A program made the position numbers and the translations under genes. The notes under the pieces were generated by a model that had not been told where the DNA came from, did not search any database, and saw nothing but the letters and a program-made list of their open reading frames with translations. From assembly GCA_035934555.1 (NCBI GenBank), contig DASYXT010000067.1:1-64000 (forward strand): a stretch of DNA of 64,000 nt, given 5' to 3'. Shown here piece by piece: positions 44,612 to 53,533 of this stretch. Position 1 is the first letter of the stretch. Each line of letters begins with the position of its first letter. Origin of the DNA: DASYXT01 sp035934555. Lineage in GTDB: Bacteria; Verrucomicrobiota; Verrucomicrobiia; Limisphaerales; UBA8199.

Positions 44612-46620
44612 TTGACTCGCGGAACGGAGTTGGTGACCGGCGCGCTGGCAGGGCCTTTGTCGTCAAGAACCAGAAACTCGCCAGTGTCTTTGACGATGCT
44701 GGCAGTGACAAAAATCAGCAGGTACCGCGGGGTATCTACTTCGGTCCGGCGCCGGAATAGAGGGCCAATAATGGGCAGATTGCCTAGGACAGGCACCGAC
44801 TCGACGTAGGTGGAGCGTTCGCGCTCCAGCACGCCGCCCATCACGACCGTTTCGCCCGACTTCACCGCAACCCGCGTTGAAATCTCTTCGGTGCGGTATT
44901 GGGGCAGTTTAATATCGAAGGTGCTTTGGACATTGGTGCCGACGCCGTACTGGCTGAGAGTGGCGTACTTAACGAGTTGCACATCCGTGTTCACGATCGG
45001 GTTGAGCGCGAGCAGAATGCTTTTGCCGTCGCCGCTGATGCTGGCCAGCACGTTCAGGATTGCTCCGGCGGTAATCTTCGTAGGTTTGCCGCTGGGGACC
45101 CAGCTTTGCGATTGATAGTACTGCTGGACCGTCGAGGCCACCGTATATTCCTCGTAATAGTATTGAACCAGGCCGTCGCTAATGGTGGCCGGGCGGTTGT
45201 TGAGCACCGTCAGCCGCGGGGCACTGAGGGTCTGGCTCTCCCCGGATTGTTCCAGAGCGCTGAGGGTGGCACTAAGGTTTTGCGCGCCAAAGACCTTGGT
45301 AAAAACATTTTGCACGCCGATGCCGACAGCGGGGTTGACGCCGGTTAATGCGGACGAACCGCTAATGACGCTGGGAAAATTCTGACCGTTCACAATCCCG
45401 GTAAAATCCTGCGGGACGGTCACGCCCTGGGTGGTTGGGCTTGTGCCTTGGCGGTCAGATTCCCACAGCACGCCAAGCTGCATGAAGGCCGGCTTGGAAA
45501 TTGTGACGAACCGGGCCTCTATGAGCACCTGCTGCACCGGTTGATCGAACTCACGAATGAGTCGCTCCATCACGTCGAGTTGCTCGGGCGTGCCGCGGGC
45601 GACCACCAGGTTGCGCTCGTAATCAATCAAGTACTTCGAACCGCTGAACAGGCTCTTGATGGCCTCTTCCAGGGAAGGCATAGGCGGAGTGAGATCGTTG
45701 ACGAAATAGTGCAGCTTCTGCGATTCGGTGACGGTGCTGACGTTATTGGCAGTGACGGTTTGGCGGTTGAGTTCGTCGGCGCCAAATTGCGCGGGCAAAA
45801 CAAAGCCTTTGCGGAGGCGATAAAACCGGGTTTCCTCCATCAATTTCTTCGGGTCTTTGGCATCGACCACCCAGACCAAATCGTCACCCACTTGGAACTG
45901 CAGCTCGTAATTCCGCCCAATATACCGCAGCAGTTCGCCGAGCGGCACTTTGTCCAGGTTGACAGAGAGGGCTTGCTTGAGGGCCGGGAGTGACTTGTCA
46001 GCGATGATGTTAACCCCGGCGCTCTGGCTTAGGTTCACCAACATGGTCTCCAGGGGCACGTTGTCGAGGTGAATCGTGACTTCCTTCTCCAGGACTTTGG
46101 CCATCCGACCCTTGGCACTTTCGAAATCGAACAACGGCCCCTCCTCATGGACGGTCTTGCCGTAGGTGTCGGGCACATAAGGGGTATGCTCGATGCGATC
46201 AACGGCGTCGCGCACATCCTTGCGGGGAGGCAGGCCGCGGTCTTTTTGTTCCATCAGCAGGCTGGGGACGGTCGGGTTAAAAGACGAATTCTTGGCGTCG
46301 ATGCTGCGGATTTTGTCCTCGAGGGCTTGCGCGCGGACCTGCTGGCCTTGCTGTTCAACCCAGTTATGGATGCGGTCCACGATGGGGTTCTTGGGGTCTT
46401 GCGCGTAGAGCGCGGCGGCTCTGGCCTCCGCCTCTTCCCAATGGTTCTGGTTGGCCAGCGCGAGGATTTCCTTGATCTCGCGATCGTGGGTGTCGCTATA
46501 AGTGGCCGGCGGCGGCGGCGGCGGCGCCGGTGTTTGGCACCCGGCAAAAACCAACAGCAGCAACAGCAAAGCCGCCGCATTTGGTTTCGCCGTGGTGGTC
46601 AGCTCGGTTCTCGAAAACAT
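44608..46620 (-). CDS. Secretin (GspD/PilQ family), lipoprotein
   Basis: 670 aa. It is the outer-membrane channel of the type II secretion or type IV pilus system. The signal peptide AAALLLLLLVFAGC has a lipobox Cys at 28. Tetratricopeptide-like helices (about 45-110) are followed by an N0/STN-like domain (VTIHLDNVPLETMLVNLSQS), N1-type repeats (VARGTPEQLDVMERLIREFD) and the secretin domain with VLIEARFVTISKPAFMQLG, SGETVVMGGVLERE and VPVLGNLPIIGPLFRRR. It is the first gene of the five-gene leftward operon. Confidence 0.92.
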   Translation of the reverse strand: MFSRTELTTTAKPNAAALLLLLLVFAGCQTPAPPPPPPATYSDTHDREIKEILALANQNHWEEAEARAAALYAQDPKNPIVDRIHNWVEQQGQQVRAQALEDKIRSIDAKNSSFNPTVPSLLMEQKDRGLPPRKDVRDAVDRIEHTPYVPDTYGKTVHEEGPLFDFESAKGRMAKVLEKEVTIHLDNVPLETMLVNLSQSAGVNIIADKSLPALKQALSVNLDKVPLGELLRYIGRNYELQFQVGDDLVWVVDAKDPKKLMEETRFYRLRKGFVLPAQFGADELNRQTVTANNVSTVTESQKLHYFVNDLTPPMPSLEEAIKSLFSGSKYLIDYERNLVVARGTPEQLDVMERLIREFDQPVQQVLIEARFVTISKPAFMQLGVLWESDRQGTSPTTQGVTVPQDFTGIVNGQNFPSVISGSSALTGVNPAVGIGVQNVFTKVFGAQNLSATLSALEQSGESQTLSAPRLTVLNNRPATISDGLVQYYYEEYTVASTVQQYYQSQSWVPSGKPTKITAGAILNVLASISGDGKSILLALNPIVNTDVQLVKYATLSQYGVGTNVQSTFDIKLPQYRTEEISTRVAVKSGETVVMGGVLERERSTYVESVPVLGNLPIIGPLFRRRTEVDTPRYLLIFVTASIVKDTGEFLVLDDKGPASAPVTNSVPRVK

Positions 46621-46715
46621 GCGGAAAATTATTGACGACGAACTGCCATATTAAATTCAGGTTCGCTGCCAAATGCAAAGGAAAAATCGTGAAACGCGCG
46701 CTCGCCGCTCCCCGC

Positions 46716-47165
46716 TCAACGATCTCTCTTCATCTGGGCGCGTTTGAGCTCGCGGTCGAGTTCACGCTCCTTGAGGTCCTGCCGTTTATCGTATTGGGCT
46801 TTGCCCTTGCCGACGGCGAGCGCCACTTTCACCTTCCCATTCTTCCAGTAAAAGGACAAAGGCACCAGCGCGTTGCCTTTGACCGCCACTAACCCAAATA
46901 ATTTCCGAATTTCAGATTTGTGCAGCAGGAGTTTGCGGACGGCTTTGGGCTGATGGTTCTGGCGGTTGCCGAATGAATACTCGTCGATTTGAGCGTTGTA
47001 GAGATAGACTTGAGAATTCTCCACGCGCGCGAACGCATCGCTGATTTGGCCGCGGCCGGCGCGGAGCGCCTTGACTTCGGTGCCGTGGAGCACAATCCCG
47101 GCCTCGAACGTATCCAGGATGTGATAGTCGCGGCGGGCTTTCGGGTTGGTGAGAATGTCAGGCAT
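46716..47165 (-). CDS. smpB: SsrA-binding protein SmpB
   Basis: 149 aa. SmpB binds tmRNA and brings it to stalled ribosomes. Family motifs are DYHILDTFEAGIVLHGTEVK near the N-terminus, QVYLYNAQIDEYSFGNRQNH, and the C-terminal RQDLKERELDRELKRAQMKR. The start at 47165 (MPDILTNPKARR) matches the usual length. No tmRNA gene is visible next to it. rpoZ lies upstream on the same strand. Confidence 0.95.
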   Translation of the reverse strand: MPDILTNPKARRDYHILDTFEAGIVLHGTEVKALRAGRGQISDAFARVENSQVYLYNAQIDEYSFGNRQNHQPKAVRKLLLHKSEIRKLFGLVAVKGNALVPLSFYWKNGKVKVALAVGKGKAQYDKRQDLKERELDRELKRAQMKRDR

Positions 47166-47296
47166 GGTAGATGCCGCGCGCCACAACGAGATGCCTAGGC
47201 AGCCGCAGGAATAATGCCAGGCCCAGGCGCCGCGAGTTTGCCCCGATGAATGATGGAAAAAGCCGCCATGGCGAAACCCGCGTTCGCCCTCGGGCG

Positions 47297-47551
47297 CTAG
47301 TGCTTCTTGCGCTTCTTGTTGCTCGGGCGAGTCAGTTCGGTGATCTCAGGCATTTCAAACCCGATCTTTTCCTCGATGATCTCCCGCAACGCAATGTCGG
47401 CGGCGCCCTGATTGCCGACTTCCAGCACCAGGGGATGGCTCATCGCCCCCGCCCCGGCGTTGAGTTGGCGCACGCGCCGCGATATGAGATTGACCAGAAC
47501 GTTGGGATTGCCAACTTTCTCCAGTGCTTTTCTTGCAAGTTCAGCGTTCAA
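47297..47551 (-). CDS. rpoZ: DNA-directed RNA polymerase omega subunit
   Basis: 84 aa from a TTG start (L/M-NAELARKALEKVGNPN). The stretch LVNLISRRVRQLNAG and the later ADIALREIIEEKIGF line up with the omega pattern of a conserved RRARQ helix and IALREI. The tail SNKKRKKH is basic. No ATG lies nearby, and the upstream frame to 47956 enters the antisense of the HAD gene, so TTG at 47551 is the natural start. It folds the beta-prime subunit in RNA polymerase. Confidence 0.85.
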   Translation of the reverse strand: MNAELARKALEKVGNPNVLVNLISRRVRQLNAGAGAMSHPLVLEVGNQGAADIALREIIEEKIGFEMPEITELTRPSNKKRKKH

Positions 47552-47706
47552 TGCGTTTATAGTGTAGTTCCCAGGTAACCAGTCGAGCGGGATAGAATAA
47601 TTGTTAGCGCAGCAAATGCAATACCAAAAATCGACCGCAAAAAACCCGCAAAGGAGCCCCCTTTCCCGCTGTTCTGTCCCAGTACTTTTTGAGTAGCGTA
47701 GCAGCC

Positions 47707-48384
47707 ATGGCCAAACATTCGCAGCCGGCGGGCATGGTGTTTCTGTTTGATGTGGACAACACGCTGCTGGACAACGACCGGGTAATTGCAGATTTGCGGA
47801 CGTTCGTCCGACGGGAGCTCGGGCGCAAGCAGGAGCTGAAGTATTGGTCGATTTTCGAGCAATTGCGCAGCGAGTTGGGCTATGCGGACTATCTGGGGGC
47901 GTTGCAAAGGTACCGGCAAGAGCGCCCGCGCGAGCCCAACGTGCTGGTGCTGTCACAATTCATGATTGATTACCCTTTTGCCAACCGGTTGTTCCCGGGC
48001 TCGCTCGATGCGTTGGAACATGCCAACCACCTCGGGCGCGTGGCCATTTTATCTGACGGCGACGTCGTGTTTCAGCCCCGGAAGGTGCTGCGGTCCGGCC
48101 TGGGGGAAGCGGTGCGGGGCCGAGTGCTGATTTACGTACATAAAGAGGAGCAATTAGCCGACGTTGCGGCGCGATTTCCCGCTCGCCATTATGTGCTAAT
48201 CGATGACAAGCTGCGCATCCTTAGCGCGGTGAAGAAACGCTGGCGAACCCAAGTGACGACCGTCTTCGTGCGACAAGGCCATTATGCTTTGGAACCGGGC
48301 ATCGAGAAGAGGTATCCCGCGCCGGATCGGATTTTGGAGAGAATCGGGGATTTTGTGCAGTTCGCTGCTCGGAGCCTGGGTTAG
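47707..48384 (+). CDS. HAD-superfamily hydrolase
   Basis: 225 aa. The nucleophile motif FLFDVDNTLLDNDRV is at the N-terminus, AILSDGDVVFQP resembles motif II, and VLIDDKLRILSAVKKRW supplies the metal-binding motif IV aspartates. A helical cap lies between motifs I and II. It is probably a small-molecule phosphatase of unknown substrate, transcribed divergently from rpoZ. Its TAG stop overlaps the antisense stop of the adaptor gene (48381). Confidence 0.82.
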   Translation: MAKHSQPAGMVFLFDVDNTLLDNDRVIADLRTFVRRELGRKQELKYWSIFEQLRSELGYADYLGALQRYRQERPREPNVLVLSQFMIDYPFANRLFPGSLDALEHANHLGRVAILSDGDVVFQPRKVLRSGLGEAVRGRVLIYVHKEEQLADVAARFPARHYVLIDDKLRILSAVKKRWRTQVTTVFVRQGHYALEPGIEKRYPAPDRILERIGDFVQFAARSLG

Positions 48385-49553
48385 ATTTTTATAGCACGGA
48401 CGCGTTGGCCGGGCTGGACGCGGCTGCCGGGATACAGAATGACCTGTTCGCCCGGTTTGAGCCCTTCGAGCACCTGGGTTTGGGTGCCGCTGGAGTGGCC
48501 CGCCGTGACGCGCCGCAATTCGGCCCGGCCATCAACGACCACAAAGGTTGCCCATTGCTCTCCCTGACGGAACAGCGCTCCGGCCGGTACTTGCAGCGCC
48601 TGGCTGTCCTCCCAGGTGATGATACGCGCTTCGACTCGGAAATTATCGCCCACAGTAGCTCTTTGCTCGGGCGGCGTAACGAAATCGGCAATGACATTCA
48701 CCCGCTGCTCCTCGACGCCCAGCGCGGAGACTTTGGTGAACGCTGCCGGCTCCACCAGCCGCACGCGGCCTTCCAAGGGCATCGGCCCGCCCCAATCGTC
48801 AAATTCCACCTTGGCGCCCGGGGGAATGACGGCCCCATCGCGCGACAACACCTCAACCACCACCTCCAGGTCGCTTGGGTCTCCAACCTCAACCAGCGGT
48901 GTGCCGGCTGTCACCACCCGCGCGTTTTCCTCAAATACTTTCAGTATCCGGCCAGTCACCGGTGCCTTTACCTCAATCTCTGTAGATGGCGGATCAGCAA
49001 CGCCGGGGTTGAACTCAGCCAACTCGGCCTGAGACTGACGCAGGGCGCTTTGAGCGGCCGCAAGCTCTTTGGCCGAAGAGGACGCGCGCATCTCAGCGTT
49101 CTCAAACTCCTCGATCGAGATGGTACTGTCGTTGTACAGCTTTTTGAAGCGGGCCAGTTCGCTGGCCGCAAACGTATCAGCCGCGCGGGCCTTCTCCAGA
49201 TTGGCGGCGGCGGTGTCGCGTCGGGCCTCGGCGCTCGAACGGGCGCGAGCGTCCAAAAGATTTGGCGCCAGCGGTTCCATTACTGCGACGACGGTTTGCC
49301 CGGCCACAACCGGCGCGCCGGCTTTGAAGGGGATGCGCTCAAGCTCGCCGGTGACTGGGGCGGAGACGGTGAAGCGCTGTTTGATGCGGGTCTTGCCCTC
49401 CTCATTGACGGTCGCGCGCAAGGGGCCAACAGACACGGTTGCGACCTCGATGAGGACAGGCTGAGGCCACAGGCCGGCGACGATGGCGGCCAGGAGCAGC
49501 AACCCGGCCAGGTAGGGAACCCAGCGCCGGGCGCGATGATTGGAACGGCCCAT
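48381..49553 (-). CDS. Periplasmic adaptor (membrane fusion) protein of ABC exporter, HlyD/MacA-like
   Basis: 390 aa. An N-terminal TM anchor (WVPYLAGLLLLAAIVAGLW) is followed by a lipoyl half-motif (TVSAPVTGELERIPFKAG), a helical hairpin (residues about 105-185, coiled coil), the second lipoyl half (IEVKAPVTGRILKVFEENAR) and beta-barrel and membrane-proximal domains. It bridges the inner-membrane ABC permease to an outer-membrane channel. It is the last gene in the operon ATPase-permease-adaptor, starting 8 bases after the permease. No TolC-like gene is present. Confidence 0.85.
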   Translation of the reverse strand: MGRSNHRARRWVPYLAGLLLLAAIVAGLWPQPVLIEVATVSVGPLRATVNEEGKTRIKQRFTVSAPVTGELERIPFKAGAPVVAGQTVVAVMEPLAPNLLDARARSSAEARRDTAAANLEKARAADTFAASELARFKKLYNDSTISIEEFENAEMRASSSAKELAAAQSALRQSQAELAEFNPGVADPPSTEIEVKAPVTGRILKVFEENARVVTAGTPLVEVGDPSDLEVVVEVLSRDGAVIPPGAKVEFDDWGGPMPLEGRVRLVEPAAFTKVSALGVEEQRVNVIADFVTPPEQRATVGDNFRVEARIITWEDSQALQVPAGALFRQGEQWATFVVVDGRAELRRVTAGHSSGTQTQVLEGLKPGEQVILYPGSRVQPGQRVRAIKI

Positions 49554-49561
49554 AAAATAAA

Positions 49562-51931
49562 TTATTCCGGCGCTTTCAGCGCGCCGGCCAAATTAAGTTG
49601 GTTCAGCTTCCGCAGCACGAGCAGGGCGGAGAAGGCGGAAGCCAGCACAACCACCAGCACGGCAAAAGCATAATTGCCGTGCGTTAAGACCAGCGGCAGG
49701 CGGATCGTCTCAGTATTGATCGCCCTGATAATCGCGGTGGAGAAGCCTGTTCCCAATAACAACCCCAGTGGCACCGCCAGGAGCGACAGCAGCACCAGCT
49801 CCGTCACCAACACGGCCCCGACTTCCCGCCGCGAAAAACCGATCACCCGCAAGGTCGCCAGCTCCCTTGCCCGCTCGGCCAGCGAGATGCGGGCATTATT
49901 ATATACGACGCCAAACGCTACGACCACGGCAAAGGCCAGGTAAATGCTTTGAAGCAAGCCAATGTTGGCGGCGGTGGTCTGTCGGAAATTCTCGCGCAAT
50001 GAATTCTTGATCGCCACCCAGGTCACTCGCGGAATATCCTTCAAGGCCCGCAGGAAATCACTCCGGCGCGCCGGGTCCACTGTGAAGCTCGCCCCTGTGA
50101 TAACGTCACCTTCGTCCAATAACCGGTTCACCGCGCGCACGTTCATGTAAGCGGCGACGCCCGCGAAGTCTTCGGCTAATCCCACCAGCGCGACTGTTGC
50201 AGTGGTCCGCTTTCCTTCCAGGGCTTCCACCAACAATTGGTCTCCCACGTGCGCGCCCAAAACCTGGGCCAGTTTGCCGGAAATAACCAGGCCGTCGGGC
50301 GGGAGGACCACCTGGTGCTGCGTCGCGTCCAGCACGCGATTGTGCAGCGCCCAGGCGGGCAGGCCCAGAATGGCTAATTGCCGCCGGCGCGGGCCAAAGC
50401 TGATGCGAACGAACGCCTGCCGCACCGGTTCCACAGTGGTGACACCGGGTAAATGGTCGAACAGGTGCAGGATTTCGACGCTGCCAGGCTCGACCAACCC
50501 CAAACTCAGGTCCGAGCGTTGGAGAACGTCCCACTGAAAATCCATCACTTCGGTCACACCGTCGCGAATGCAATTAGGCACGATGAGGATGCCGGTGGCC
50601 AACGCGAGCCCGGCGACGGTGAACAGCGCCTGCATCGGTTTGCGTTCGATGTTGCGCACGGCGATTCTGAAGGTGTGCGAAAGCAGGCGCCCAATGCCAC
50701 TGCGCTCTATCAGGGCCGGCCGATAATTCGCCGGAGGCTCGGGCCGCATCGCTTCAGCCGGGGGCAGGCGCGCGGCGCGGCGCACGGAGCTGAGCACGCC
50801 CAGCGTGGCCGCCGCGGCGCTCACCAATAGCGCCAAAGGCAGCGCCGACTGGTCCAGGCGGAACGACAAATCAGGAAACCGGAAGAACCGGTGGTACATC
50901 AATACCAAGCGATGTCCCAGCAGGATACCAGCGACGGTTCCCAGAACGGTTCCCGCGGCGACCATCACCAAGGCGAACTCGAGGTAATGAACCACAATCT
51001 GCCGATTGGTGAAGCCGAACGCTTTCAGAATGGCAATCTGTTCCCGCTGGAGTACCAGCAGCCGTGACAGCACCGCATTGGTCATAAAGGCCGCCACGAG
51101 CAGGAACACAAGGGGAAAGCCAATCGAAAGCAAGTGCAGCACCCGAATCTCATCCGACACTCGGATATGAGACGGGTGGTCCGCACGACCAAATGCGCCA
51201 CGCCCGCCGTAAGGGGTCAAGAGCCGGTCCAGTTCGGCAATGACAGCCCGCTCGGAGGCGCCGGGAGCGAGCGTTAACGACAGATAATTGAACGCGCCAT
51301 CCAGATCGAATGCCGACGCCAGTTCCTTGTAAGGCATCCAAAAAATGCCGTAGGTGCGATTGTCGGGCAGCGCGGCGCCCGGCCGCGACTCGAAGATGAA
51401 CTCCGGCGAAAGAACAATTCCGGCGATGCTTACCCGCTGGCGCTTGCCGTTCAGCAGCAACTCGACGCTATCACCAGGCCGCAAATGGTTAGCCTCGGCA
51501 AAGGCCTCGCCGACCAATACCTCGCGCCGGCTGCCCGGACGCAACCAACGTCCCGCCCGCAAAAACAAGCGATTCAGCTCCGGCGCGGCAAAGTCCGGCA
51601 GGGATCGCACATTGCCGCTGGCCGGTTCGTCCAACTGCGGCAGGTCGAGGGTGACTTGCACTGAAATCGAAGGCTGGACCGCAGCGACGCCCGGCAGGGC
51701 CGCTACCTCCCCGGCCAGCCAGTTGGGCGCGCGCTTCAGTTGCGCAAAAACTTCCGCAAACCGATTCGCTTCGTAATACTCGCGGCGCGTCGATTCGAGC
51801 GAGAAGATCAGGCTGCGGGTCATGATCATCATCGCCAGGCCGCAAGCCATCACCATGGCGACGGCCAGCACCTGTCCTTTCATCCGGCGCAGGTCGCGCC
51901 ACAGCTTGCGGTCCAGTTGCGAGAGCATCAC
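49562..51931 (-). CDS. ABC transporter permease, FtsX/MacB type
   Basis: 789 aa with two FtsX-type modules. An N-terminal TM (LAVAMVMACGLAMMIM) precedes a large periplasmic MacB-like domain. Three TM helices follow at about 265-385 (FPLVFLLVAAFMTNAVLSRL), then a second periplasmic domain and three C-terminal TM helices (LQSIYLAFAVVVAFGVVYNN and following). The cytoplasmic LREQIAILKAFGFTN-like and RARELATLRVIGFSRREVG coupling motifs are both present. It overlaps the ATPase gene by ATGA. Lipid, lipoprotein or peptide export is possible and the substrate is unknown. Confidence 0.85.
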   Translation of the reverse strand: MMLSQLDRKLWRDLRRMKGQVLAVAMVMACGLAMMIMTRSLIFSLESTRREYYEANRFAEVFAQLKRAPNWLAGEVAALPGVAAVQPSISVQVTLDLPQLDEPASGNVRSLPDFAAPELNRLFLRAGRWLRPGSRREVLVGEAFAEANHLRPGDSVELLLNGKRQRVSIAGIVLSPEFIFESRPGAALPDNRTYGIFWMPYKELASAFDLDGAFNYLSLTLAPGASERAVIAELDRLLTPYGGRGAFGRADHPSHIRVSDEIRVLHLLSIGFPLVFLLVAAFMTNAVLSRLLVLQREQIAILKAFGFTNRQIVVHYLEFALVMVAAGTVLGTVAGILLGHRLVLMYHRFFRFPDLSFRLDQSALPLALLVSAAAATLGVLSSVRRAARLPPAEAMRPEPPANYRPALIERSGIGRLLSHTFRIAVRNIERKPMQALFTVAGLALATGILIVPNCIRDGVTEVMDFQWDVLQRSDLSLGLVEPGSVEILHLFDHLPGVTTVEPVRQAFVRISFGPRRRQLAILGLPAWALHNRVLDATQHQVVLPPDGLVISGKLAQVLGAHVGDQLLVEALEGKRTTATVALVGLAEDFAGVAAYMNVRAVNRLLDEGDVITGASFTVDPARRSDFLRALKDIPRVTWVAIKNSLRENFRQTTAANIGLLQSIYLAFAVVVAFGVVYNNARISLAERARELATLRVIGFSRREVGAVLVTELVLLSLLAVPLGLLLGTGFSTAIIRAINTETIRLPLVLTHGNYAFAVLVVVLASAFSALLVLRKLNQLNLAGALKAPE

Positions 51932-52674
51932 CAGTTGAGGCTGCTGGCCGGCTTGGGGTTGGCGTTGGCGTGCAGGTGCTGCACGCGGCCATCGGAGAGA
52001 TGGATGACACGATCGGCCATCTCCGCCATCACGGCATTATGGGTGATGACGACGGTGAGAGTGCCCAACTCGCGATTCGCCCGCTGGATCGCCTCCAGCA
52101 CAACGATCCCAGTACGCACATCGAGCGCACCGGTGGGCTCGTCGCACAGCAGCACTTCCGGCCGTTTGGCAATCGCCCGCGCAATCGCCACCCGCTGTTG
52201 CTCGCCTCCGGAAAGTTGCGCCGGGAAATGATCCAGCCGCGCGCCTAGATTCACCATCTCCAACGCAGCTTCGGGCGACAGCGGGTCGGTGGCGATTTCC
52301 GTGATCAGCGCAACATTTTCTCGCGCAGTGAGGCTGGGGATCAGGTTGTAAAACTGGAACACGAACCCGACTGTGTTGCGGCGGAAGGTGGTCAATTCGT
52401 CTTCATCGGCCGCGGTCAGGTCCAAACCGCGGTAGGAAAGCTCGCCGGTGGTGGGCACATCCAAACCGCCCAGGTTATTCAGCAGCGTCGTTTTGCCGCT
52501 TCCCGAAGGCCCCAGCAACACCACCAACTCGCCCGAGAAAAGGTCCAGGTCCACGCCCGCCAACGCGCGCACCTCGGCCGGCCCCGTGCCGTACACTTTC
52601 GTCAGCCCACGAACCCGAAACACCTGCGTAGGCGCGGTGGTGGTCGAGAGCGCTCCAGCACAGCTCGGCATCAT
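51928..52674 (-). CDS. ABC transporter ATP-binding protein, MacB/LolD type
   Basis: About 248 aa. Walker A is LLGPSGSGKTTLLNNLGGLD, the signature LSGGEQQRVAIARAIAKRP and Walker B VLLCDEPTGALD, with a switch His in VITHN. The LDxPTxGE-type loop before it is typical of the MacB/LolD/FtsE class that works with FtsX-like permeases. The start at 52674 (MMPSCAG) is used. The frame opens further to 52788 but would include the hairpin repeat at 52731-52762. It is the first gene of the exporter operon. Confidence 0.9.
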   Translation of the reverse strand: MMPSCAGALSTTTAPTQVFRVRGLTKVYGTGPAEVRALAGVDLDLFSGELVVLLGPSGSGKTTLLNNLGGLDVPTTGELSYRGLDLTAADEDELTTFRRNTVGFVFQFYNLIPSLTARENVALITEIATDPLSPEAALEMVNLGARLDHFPAQLSGGEQQRVAIARAIAKRPEVLLCDEPTGALDVRTGIVVLEAIQRANRELGTLTVVITHNAVMAEMADRVIHLSDGRVQHLHANANPKPASSLNW

Positions 52675-52730
52675 GCGCTCAAATTGAACTACGCCGCCAA
52701 ATGCAACAAGGCAATTCAGCCGATACCTCA

Positions 52731-52762
52731 GCCGGAGCGCGGACATTCCTGTCCGCAGCAAC
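52731..52762. repeat. Short hairpin repeat (GGACATTCCTGTCC type), copy
   Basis: GGAGCGCGGACATTCCTGTC is followed by CGCAGCAACC. The core palindrome and flanks match the copy at 29455-29486 and the arm ends of 7092-7221. It is upstream of the exporter ATPase gene. Confidence 0.8.
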
Positions 52763-52846
52763 CTCCGAACCCCCAACGCGGCTCGCATTTTACGTCAATA
52801 GCGAAAGGTAAATGGAACTTTTTCATTCCCTGCTGGTATAACCCTT

Positions 52847-53065
52847 ATGGAAATGGTGAGCGTATATCGCATCTTTATCTCTCAAGCCCATCCCGCGCCC
52901 GATTTTCCTGAAATCACCGTGCCTAAGAACCAATGTTTCGTGATGGGAGATAACCGGAACGCAGCCCGCGACAGCCGGTACGTCGGCCCTGTTCCGATAA
53001 CCGGGATATACGGCAAGTTCGAATACCGCTATTGGCCCATTACCACCGCAGGAAGAATACATTAA
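52847..53065 (+). pseudogene. Signal peptidase I C-terminal remnant
   Basis: A 72-codon frame contains VPKNQCFVMGDNRNAARDSR followed by YVGPVP, the third conserved box of type I signal peptidases (GDNRxxSxDSR). The catalytic Ser and Lys boxes, the TM anchors and about two thirds of the protein are missing, and no continuation was seen upstream. It is a decayed fragment rather than a working lepB. Confidence 0.75.
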
Positions 53066-53226
53066 TTCACGGGCTCGGGACGGAGGCATGGTATTCGGCG
53101 TCGCCGCTGGTCCAGCTCTGCCTGCGACCTGCCCGTTGTTGTTAATGGTGCGGCCGTCGCCCGAAGAGCCGTCAAGCGCGCCCAGGTTCATCCGCGCCGT
53201 CGCTGTAGAGAAACCGTCTTGAGCTC
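53048..53226 (-). pseudogene. Frameshifted remnant of a HAF-repeat extracellular protein
   Basis: Minus-strand phrases LYSDGA, then in another frame MNLGALDGSSGDGRTINNNG and QVAGR, then SWTSGDAEYHA in a third frame, follow the HAF repeat pattern (DLGTLGGxxSxAxxINxxGQVVG...HAFLYS). Two frame changes within about 180 bases show it is not translated intact. It overlaps the end of the signal peptidase remnant. Confidence 0.55.
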
Positions 53227-53533
53227 GGGTGCCGGCCTGTGTAACACCCCATGCTCGCGGCTGCATAAGGAGGTTAATGTTGTAAATGCGAAATCCACAT
53301 TTATGCGAGTCTTGAATCATCGAGGGCCATCATTAGGTTCGCCCTGAAAGAGGCAAAGCGCGCCCCGAGGTTAAAGGCTATTCGGCGCAATGTTTGACTT
53401 AACCGTTGGGATTTGACGGGTGATGGGGACGCCACTGGTCCTTTGGTTCCGGGTTTCAACAGGTTGACGCTACCACGGGTCAATGCAAAGTTCTTATCAT
53501 CGGCTTGGTGCCGGGTGAAAGGAAATTTCCCAA

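Noticed and set aside
47166..47296. tmRNA gene beside smpB
   Set aside because: No tRNA-like acceptor ends or tag reading frame seen in the gap; it is also too short.
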